From the NCBI GenBank assembly GCA_020026115.1, contig JAHHQY010000014.1, forward strand, positions 1-30,432: a DNA stretch of 30,432 nucleotides, read 5' to 3'. The translations under genes were made by a program, and so were the position numbers. Positions 25,046-30,432 of this stretch are shown in pieces (position 1 is the stretch's first letter; each line of letters starts with the position of its first letter). The notes below the pieces were generated by a model that had not been told where the DNA came from, did not search any database, and saw nothing but the letters and a program-made list of their open reading frames with translations. This DNA comes from Actinobacillus sp. (lineage in GTDB: Bacteria > Pseudomonadota > Gammaproteobacteria > Enterobacterales > Pasteurellaceae).

Positions 25046-25840
25046 TTAGCCCAACAATAAGCTGTCATCACTTAACATTTCACCTTGTTCTTGTTCAAAT
25101 TTTTTCAATAAATCTGCGATAGTAAGTTGTTTTCTGGCTTCTCCTGCAATATCGAAAATAATTTGCCCTTGGTGAAGCATGATTGTTCTTGTGCCAATAT
25201 CCAAAGCCTGTTGCATCGAATGGGTGACCATTAGTGCCGTGAGTTTTTGTTCTTCAATCATTTCTTGCGTAAGTTTTAAAACAAATGCTGCTGTTTTAGG
25301 GTCAAGGGAAGCCGTATGTTCATCAAGCAGTAGGATTTTAGGAGAACTTAAGCCTGCCATCATTAAACTGACTGCTTGACGCTGTCCGCCAGAAAGTAAG
25401 CCCATTTTATCTTGAAGGCGATTTTCTAAGCCGAGTCCAAGTTTGGCCAGAATCTCTTTAAAATGAGGTGTTCGATGAGATTTTACGGCTAAAGACAACC
25501 CTCTTCTTTTCCCTCTTTTTATTGCAAGACTTAAATTTTCTTCAATAGTGAGGTTTGCACAAGTGCCTAATAAAGGGTCTTGAAAAACTCTTGCGACATC
25601 AGATGCTCGCAAAGAAGGCGATTTTTGGGTGATATTTTTTCCATCTAACCAAATTTCGCCGACATCAGCGAAAACTTCGCCGGCAATACTGCCTAATAAC
25701 GTTGATTTTCCCGCACCATTTGAGCCAATGATGCTAACAAACTCCCCTGGTTCCAAATGTAAATTCACGCCACGCAACACTTTATTTTCCAATGGTGTAT
25801 TGGGATTGAAAGTTTTAAATAAGTTACGGATAGTTAGCAT
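25046..25840 (-). CDS. trpZ: Tryptophan-type ABC transporter, ATP-binding protein
   Basis: ATPase of the importer encoded by this three-gene operon. The 264 residues contain Walker A GSNGAGKST, the signature LSGGQRQAVSLMM, Walker B ILLLDEHTASLD and the switch histidine in MVTHSM. Its ATG overlaps the permease stop (TAATG). Family similarity alone indicates a branched-chain-like or TrpZ-like ATPase; the tryptophan assignment rests on the operon and its operator. Confidence 0.8.
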   Translation of the reverse strand: MLTIRNLFKTFNPNTPLENKVLRGVNLHLEPGEFVSIIGSNGAGKSTLLGSIAGEVFADVGEIWLDGKNITQKSPSLRASDVARVFQDPLLGTCANLTIEENLSLAIKRGKRRGLSLAVKSHRTPHFKEILAKLGLGLENRLQDKMGLLSGGQRQAVSLMMAGLSSPKILLLDEHTASLDPKTAAFVLKLTQEMIEEQKLTALMVTHSMQQALDIGTRTIMLHQGQIIFDIAGEARKQLTIADLLKKFEQEQGEMLSDDSLLLG

Positions 25841-26730
25841 TAGTGTTCTCCCGTTTGTTTGTGTTGACGCAATAATGGTACAAAAATAGCTAAGGTGACT
25901 AAGATAGCCGTAATTAAATTAAGATCTTGTGCTTGTAAACCTAAAATATTAGCGTTAAGCGCAATGGCAATAACAAGGCGATATACAATGGCACCGAGTA
26001 CGCAACCAATAAGAGCGCGAGCAAGATTTTTCGGTGCGAGTAATGCTTCACCACCAATGAGTGAGGCTAAAGCAACAACAATGACACCAACGCCCATTGT
26101 CGCATCTGCTGAACCTTGACTTTGTGCAAATAAAGCGCCAGCAAGTGCGGTTAAACCATTGGCCATGGCAATACCTAAAATAACTAAGGAACCAGTATTA
26201 ATCCCTTGAGATTGCGCCATACGAGGATTTGTGCCGGTAGCTCGCATTGCAAGCCCAATCTCTGATTTCATAAAATAGTAAAGTAATACCCCAACGACCC
26301 CGATAATAACGGAAAAAAGTAAAACAGGAATCAAATAATAGGGTAATGGAAACTGCTCCCAAAAAGTGAGAATGGTATTTTCTCCAAGTAATGCGACATT
26401 TGGGCGCCCCATGATGCGTAAGTTAATCGAATAGAGCGCAGTCATTACAAGAATAGAAGCGAGAATGTGCAAAATACGTAATTTTATATTTAAAAGACCA
26501 GTCACAACGCCGGCAAGCATTCCTGCTAATAGTGCAAGAAAGCAAGCGAGCCAAGGATTTAGCCCGCCGATAATGCTCATAGCAGCAACACTTGCTCCTA
26601 AAGGAAAACTACCTTCGACAGTAAGATCTGGGAAGTTTAAGACGCGGAAGGAAAGAAAAACCCCCATCGCAACTAAACCATAAATTAAGCCTGTTTCAAT
26701 AGCCCCAAAAAAAGCAATATTATTTAACAT
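25840..26730 (-). CDS. trpY: Tryptophan-type ABC transporter, permease
   Basis: Inner-membrane channel of the importer, of the branched-chain permease type. I choose ATG 26730 (MLNNIAFFGAIETGLIYGLV), just after the trpX stop, giving 296 residues; a GTG at 26757 would add nine residues and overlap trpX. About eight hydrophobic helices are seen, and the typical block ALRATGTNPRMAQSQGI-like AMRATGTNPRMAQSQG lies in a cytoplasmic loop. A repeat copy (26026-26041) and an uptake signal (26143) lie within it. Confidence 0.8.
   Translation of the reverse strand: MLNNIAFFGAIETGLIYGLVAMGVFLSFRVLNFPDLTVEGSFPLGASVAAMSIIGGLNPWLACFLALLAGMLAGVVTGLLNIKLRILHILASILVMTALYSINLRIMGRPNVALLGENTILTFWEQFPLPYYLIPVLLFSVIIGVVGVLLYYFMKSEIGLAMRATGTNPRMAQSQGINTGSLVILGIAMANGLTALAGALFAQSQGSADATMGVGVIVVALASLIGGEALLAPKNLARALIGCVLGAIVYRLVIAIALNANILGLQAQDLNLITAILVTLAIFVPLLRQHKQTGEH
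26026..26041 (+). repeat. Degenerate TTCGGCGCGAGT repeat copy inside the permease gene
   Basis: TTTTTCGGTGCGAGTA on the plus strand, one change from the core, in the coding region of trpY. It is read as LLAPKN on the minus strand. Confidence 0.5.
26143..26151 (+). other. Haemophilus-type DNA uptake signal core
   Basis: A perfect AAGTGCGGT in the permease gene, the second in this window. Confidence 0.7.
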
Positions 26731-26731
26731 A

Positions 26732-27709
26732 TTATTTTCCAATAATTTGATTAGCACGATTTAAAACTTCAGGTGAAAGTGTGACACCCATTTTTTTAGC
26801 GGCATCAAGATTGATCGCTAAATGTAATTTATTCATTTTAATCACAGGAATTTCGCCCGCTTTTTCACCTTTTAAGATTTGTGCGGCCATTTTCCCTGCT
26901 TGGCGTCCCATATCATATTCATCAAAACCAATTCCTGCGAGAATACCACGTTCAGCACTGAATAAATCCGCAGCAAAGATTGGAATATCATTATCTTCTG
27001 CAACTTTAATAACGCCTTCTAATGCACTTACTGGTGTATTGTCATGGGCAACATAAATCATATCAACTTTGCCAACTAAAGAGCGAGCTGCGGTTAAAAC
27101 TTCTGAAGATTTGGTGGCTACCGCTTCTACAAGAACATAATCGCTGTTTTTAATGTAATTTTGTAAGTCTTTATTGGTTGAAACACTGTTTTCTTCCGCA
27201 GGATTATAAATGCGACCGATACGGCGAGCATTTGGTACAATTTGTTTGATAATTTCAAAATGAGCAGGAATATCAATACTATCTGAAATACCCGTGATAT
27301 TTTTACCTGTTTTCCCAAAATTTTTAACAAGTTTCGCACCAATTGGATCGGTAACGGCAGTAAAGACAATAGGAATTTGTCCGCGTGTTGCAGTTAAAGC
27401 ACTAATAGCAGAAGGGGTTGAAATAGGGATAATAACATCAGGTCTATCGCCAGCAAATTTTTTAGCAATTTGTGTGGCAATACCAAAATCACCTTGTGCA
27501 ATTTCACGATTAATTTTTACACTTTTATCTTGAACAAAGCCATCTTCGGCAAGACCATCAATCACCCCTTGTGAAATGGCATTTAATGAGGGGTGATCCA
27601 CAATTTGTGTCATTGCTACGGTAGGCATATCTGCCAAAGTAGGTGTCGCAAAAAGGGTGGTTAAAAAAGCGGTCATGGCGGTTTTTTTAAATTGGTTAAA
27701 AATAGTCAT
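26732..27709 (-). CDS. trpX: Tryptophan-type ABC transporter, substrate-binding protein
   Basis: Periplasmic binding protein of the ABC_sub_bind family. The 325 residues start with a signal peptide, probably cut after TLA at about residue 26. The mature part opens MPTVAMTQIVDHPSLNAI, a pattern typical of TrpX-like proteins. The start follows AAGGAGCAATAAA. A TrpR-like operator lies 37 bases upstream, which favours tryptophan as the ligand. Family members also bind other small molecules, so the substrate is inferred. Confidence 0.82.
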   Translation of the reverse strand: MTIFNQFKKTAMTAFLTTLFATPTLADMPTVAMTQIVDHPSLNAISQGVIDGLAEDGFVQDKSVKINREIAQGDFGIATQIAKKFAGDRPDVIIPISTPSAISALTATRGQIPIVFTAVTDPIGAKLVKNFGKTGKNITGISDSIDIPAHFEIIKQIVPNARRIGRIYNPAEENSVSTNKDLQNYIKNSDYVLVEAVATKSSEVLTAARSLVGKVDMIYVAHDNTPVSALEGVIKVAEDNDIPIFAADLFSAERGILAGIGFDEYDMGRQAGKMAAQILKGEKAGEIPVIKMNKLHLAINLDAAKKMGVTLSPEVLNRANQIIGK

Positions 27710-27742
27710 TTTATTGCTCCTTAAATAGCCTTGTTTTTTAAT

Positions 27743-27772
27743 ATTGTACTAGCATACTAGTGCGAACTTAAA
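27743..27772 (-). promoter_or_regulatory. trpXYZ promoter with TrpR operator
   Basis: The plus-strand site GTACTAG-cat-ACTAGTGC (27746-27763) keeps both CTAG half-sites and the spacing of the E. coli aroH TrpR operator. On the minus strand it lies between a weak -35 TTTAAG (27772-27767) and a -10 TACAAT (27748-27743), overlapping the latter. Bound TrpR with tryptophan would block polymerase. Confidence 0.82.
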
Positions 27773-28282
27773 AAGCAACAAAAAAATAATTGCCCTTGTT
27801 TTGATCGTTTAAAAAATACACGTTATTGTATTTTTTAATCTTTTCTTGGCGAAAAAAAAGAGCAAATCGTCGGCTTTTTTAGCTGATTTTTGTCAAATTA
27901 TGAGCAGAATTTAAGACAAAAAGAAAAAATAAAATGGCAATTTAGGTGATAAGAAGAAAAATTTTTTCCCTAAACTCACTTAACCTTGCACTCGCGCCGA
28001 AAAAAATCCTCGCTCTTAAAAAAAAGGTTAAGCAAAAAAAACGTTTATTTTTACCTCACCGCTGAAAAACTTTTCTAAAAAATGACGTAATAAAAAAGTC
28101 ATTTTTCATTTTTGTGAGTATTTTGTTTTTTTTAATATAAAAATTTTTATAAATCTTGTAAAAAATGTAAAAGGCTATAAAATGCGTAATTTTTACTCAT
28201 GCAAAAATCCATTTCTTACGTTATCAACCGCTTGTTCAAGATGAAGATGGCACAAGAAATATTCTATTTAAGAAGGTGTTTT
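27773..28282. other. Intergenic region between trpX and the lipoprotein gene
   Basis: About 500 AT-rich bases without a convincing gene. It contains a repeat copy (27990-28005) framed by the inverted repeat CTTAACCTT (27979) and AAGGTTAAG (28024). It also has a weak hairpin AAAAATGAC (28078) with GTCATTTTT (28098). A TATAAA at 28176-28181 may be the -10 of the lipoprotein gene, and an uptake-like ACCGCTTGT (28227-28235) lies near it. Confidence 0.55.
27990..28005 (-). repeat. TTCGGCGCGAGT repeat copy, intergenic
   Basis: ACTCGCGCCGAAAAAA, a perfect reverse copy in the gap between trpX and the lipoprotein gene. It lies in the loop of the 9-bp inverted repeat 27979-28032. Confidence 0.8.
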
Positions 28283-28939
28283 ATGAAAAAATTAGCATTA
28301 ACGACATCTGGCTTTTCAGCGAAAGCGGTTGTGCGTAAAATTCTTTTTGTCCTATTAACTTTTAGTGCCGTTGCCTTAACGGGTTGTTCTGCTTCTAAAT
28401 ATTCGCAAGTTGTGACTGAACCTATGCCAGCGGTAATGGAAGCACATGTTAAAGATGCAAGCGTTGTATTTGTTCGTGATAGTATTATGGGCGCTGCAAT
28501 AATTTCGGCTCCGATTGCTTGTTATCAAGAAGACAAAAATGATTACCGTTTTTTAGGGGTGTTAAATACTTCTGAAACAATTCTTTCAACTTTTAAACCT
28601 GGTCGTTATGTATTTGTCGTTGGCGGTGAAAAACAAAGAGCCGTAGTAGGTGAATTGGCAGGTGGTAAAGTGTATGCTTTACAAGTCGCCCCAAGCTGGG
28701 GAATGTGGAAAGCTCGTTTTGTTTTTTCTAAATTAAATATTAACAATAGAGTTATTAAACAATTTAAAAATTATCGCCGAGTTGAGCCAAATACTTTAGG
28801 TATGACAAGAATGGCCAGCATGATGGAAAAGAAAGTGAATAAAATTAAAGCGAGTGGCGCACCGTCTAAATTGACTTTAAAAGCAGAAGACGGCTTACCG
28901 TTGACTGATTTTAAAGCACTTTATTATAATGTTAACTAA
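28283..28939 (+). CDS. Putative lipoprotein of unknown function
   Basis: I start at ATG 28283 (MKKLALTT), behind AGAAGG six bases upstream, giving 218 residues; a frame from 28199 would put 28 odd residues before it. A signal peptide ends in the lipobox LTGC with Cys35, so the protein should be a lipid-anchored envelope protein. The middle (KPGRYVFVVGGEKQRAVVG, then GGKVYALQVAP) resembles small beta-rich domains such as DUF2846, but I do not recognise the family with confidence. The tail is lysine rich. It may form a unit with the next gene, 60 bases on. Confidence 0.8.
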   Translation: MKKLALTTSGFSAKAVVRKILFVLLTFSAVALTGCSASKYSQVVTEPMPAVMEAHVKDASVVFVRDSIMGAAIISAPIACYQEDKNDYRFLGVLNTSETILSTFKPGRYVFVVGGEKQRAVVGELAGGKVYALQVAPSWGMWKARFVFSKLNINNRVIKQFKNYRRVEPNTLGMTRMASMMEKKVNKIKASGAPSKLTLKAEDGLPLTDFKALYYNVN

Positions 28940-28999
28940 GTAAAGGCTATCTTTATATTAGTTAGGGTATTTAATCTATTTTTTTGAAAGGAGATAACT

Positions 29000-29254
29000 A
29001 TGGCTCTATCTTCAATTATTTCTATATTAGGCTCTATATTAAGAATTACAGATAAAACGCTCGAGATTTTGGCAAATGAAGCGGAAAATTTAGCAGATGC
29101 TCTCAACAATAAAACTGCTGAGATGCTTCAAGATTCCGATACTCAAACCGAAATTAATCGTGCTGAAAATACTCAACGAGTTAACGAATTCTGGGCAAAT
29201 AATCCAGATTTAGAGAAATATCGTCCAGCACGTAAAAATCGTAAATATAAATAA
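29000..29254 (+). CDS. Small protein of unknown function, 84 residues
   Basis: A strong site, AAAGGAGATAACT, precedes the ATG, which supports a real gene. The N-terminus (MALSSIISILGSILRITDKT) is amphipathic rather than a clear membrane helix. The middle is acidic and helical, and the end is basic (KYRPARKNRKYK). There is no signal peptide and no known motif. It is followed by a good terminator. I do not recognise it. Confidence 0.65.
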   Translation: MALSSIISILGSILRITDKTLEILANEAENLADALNNKTAEMLQDSDTQTEINRAENTQRVNEFWANNPDLEKYRPARKNRKYK

Positions 29255-29260
29255 AACCAT

Positions 29261-29290
29261 AGGGGATCATTAGATCCCCTTATTTTTTTA
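29261..29290 (+). terminator. Terminator after the 84-residue gene
   Basis: AGGGGATC (29261-29268), loop ATTA, GATCCCCT (29273-29280), then TATTTTTTT. It isolates the zorA-like gene downstream from the genes before it. Confidence 0.88.
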
Positions 29291-29624
29291 TCTCTACACA
29301 CATATAACACATCTTCTACACATTCCACACATAAACACATAACATAAACTAATATAAACTAATTTAGTCTATGTTAAATATAAGCCATTGATTTATATAG
29401 AAATATATAATATGTATTCACGGTTTAAAAAATTTTAGTATAAAACCCCAACCTTACTTTTCTAAAAAGGGAGTTATTGTGAGATAATGCGCCCTTATAA
29501 ATTATTTTATAAGAATAAAAAAAGTATATCTTATAAAGTAAATTTATAAATCATCCAATATCTCAATGGGTTATATCTAACCCTTAGCAAAATTAGTTTC
29601 ATTTATTATTTATAGTATTTATTT
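29291..29624. other. AT-rich upstream region of the zorA-like gene
   Basis: No gene is seen. It holds five ACACAT hexamers starting at 29298, 29307, 29318, 29327 and 29335. It also holds the repeated ATAAACTA at 29344-29362 and a hairpin GGGTTA-tatc-TAACCC (29568-29583). GATAAT near 29483 could be a -10 box, without a clear -35. Confidence 0.5.
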
Positions 29625-30432
29625 ATGCATAACGTTCATTATTCGGTTATTTCCGATGTTTTTTATATTGCTATGGCAATTTGGGGTGTATTCGCCCTTT
29701 ATTATATTTTAAAAATCTATTTACGCGGTCCAGAGCGAGTCAACTTATATATTTATGATGGCTTAGCGGGAGTTTTTACCACCTTAGGTTTGTTGGGAAC
29801 CTTTGTGGGGATTTATTTAGGTCTGCGCTCTTTTGATGTTCATAATATTACAGAGAGTATTCCGCACTTACTTGAAGGTTTAAAAACAGCCTTTACCACC
29901 TCGATTTTAGGGATTGTTCTATCAATTATAGCAGGTAAATTTGCTGAAATTTCATTACATTACGCCGAAAAAAAATGGGATATCGTAACAGAATATGATC
30001 AACTCACCATAGTGAAAACCTTGCTGACAGAATTTAAACAGTATGCGCAAAGAACGCAGAAAGATTTTCAAGAAATGAATGAAAATATTATGAAGCAAAC
30101 GGCACTTTTAGATGAAAAGCATAATAATTTAGTGCATGAAGTCACATCTCATTTAAATGATAATACTCAGCTTTTAAAAAGCGAGCTATCTTCTATTGCA
30201 ACCACACAAGAAAAAGAACTGGCCGTATCTCAAGAACATAACGTTATCTTGAAAGAAAGCGTAGCCGAACTTATCGGTGAGATGAAAGAAAATAGTCAGG
30301 ACTTAAAAGAAGGTTTAGAAGATAAATTCGTAGAATTATTTAAACAAATCTTAACGACATCAGAAACTCATCAAGCAATCTTGAAAGAAAGCGTAGCCGA
30401 ACTTATCGGTGAGATGAAAGAAAATAGTCAGG
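29625..30432 (+). CDS. MotA/TolQ/ExbB-family protein, probable ZorA of a Zorya defence system (partial)
   Basis: Only the first 269 residues are inside the window; the frame stays open to the edge. There are three predicted membrane helices at about residues 11-31, 47-68 and 86-105. The family core is GVFTTLGLLGTFVGIYLGL, then SIPHLLEGLKTAFTTSILGI. After residue 110 the chain becomes a long charged coiled coil, as in ZorA, whose tail extends into the cytoplasm. A 44-residue unit begins to repeat at residues 208 and 252. The start is the first ATG after an in-frame TAG; no clear ribosome binding site is seen. ExbB and TolQ proteins lack such tails. A ZorB, with an OmpA-like domain, is expected next. 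Family is certain; the ZorA role is inferred. Confidence 0.72.
   Translation, partial: MHNVHYSVISDVFYIAMAIWGVFALYYILKIYLRGPERVNLYIYDGLAGVFTTLGLLGTFVGIYLGLRSFDVHNITESIPHLLEGLKTAFTTSILGIVLSIIAGKFAEISLHYAEKKWDIVTEYDQLTIVKTLLTEFKQYAQRTQKDFQEMNENIMKQTALLDEKHNNLVHEVTSHLNDNTQLLKSELSSIATTQEKELAVSQEHNVILKESVAELIGEMKENSQDLKEGLEDKFVELFKQILTTSETHQAILKESVAELIGEMKENSQ
30246..30432 (+). repeat. 132-bp-period direct repeat in the coiled-coil tail
   Basis: Bases 30246-30300 and 30378-30432 are identical over 55 bases. The period of 132 bases equals 44 codons, so the reading frame is kept. The second copy runs exactly to the window edge, so the total number of units is unknown. Confidence 0.95.

Noticed and set aside
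26731..26757. GTG start for the permease overlapping trpX
   Set aside because: The ATG at 26730 lies just after the trpX stop and opens the typical N-terminus; the extra residues have no family support.
29255..29624. CRISPR-like or iteron array
   Set aside because: The ACACAT copies are six bases with unequal spacing and no longer repeat or spacer structure.

Overview
The window comes from a low-GC gammaproteobacterium of the family Pasteurellaceae. This rests on the close Haemophilus-like ribosomal proteins, the short ExbB and ExbD followed by TonB, the sdaC-sdaA pair, and two perfect Haemophilus-type uptake signals (AAGTGCGGT at 12283 and 26143). The genus cannot be fixed from the sequence alone.

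Layout: (1) 1-1501, the tail of a probable serine transporter and sdaA. (2) 1502-1742, a junction holding a repeat pair, a MetJ-like operator and the spc promoter region. (3) 1743-10270, the spc operon (rplN to rpmJ, including secY) and the alpha operon (rpsM to rplQ, including rpoA); the alpha operon has its own promoter and an S4-type leader. (4) 10455-12068, exbB-exbD-tonB. (5) 12157-19333, housekeeping genes cmoA, hldD, mutS, rmuC and ansA. (6) 19464-24683, the S10 operon (rpsJ to rpsQ) with an L4-type leader and its own terminator. (7) 25046-27763, a tryptophan-type ABC transporter (trpX, trpY, trpZ) behind a near-canonical TrpR operator. (8) 28283-29254, an unknown lipoprotein and an unknown 84-residue protein. 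(9) 29625-end, the start of a MotA/TolQ/ExbB-family gene that looks like zorA of the Zorya anti-phage system; it is cut by the window edge.

Three things stand out. The S10 and spc operons, adjacent in most Gammaproteobacteria, are separated and permuted: S10 lies about 9 kb downstream of the alpha operon. A short interspersed repeat (core TTCGGCGCGAGT) occurs about ten times, often as inverted pairs at gene ends, and is far denser than the uptake signal. The zorA-like gene has a coiled-coil tail with a perfect 132-bp-period repeat that reaches exactly the last base of the window, so partner genes should lie just outside.

No rRNA, tRNA, CRISPR array or intact insertion sequence was recognised.
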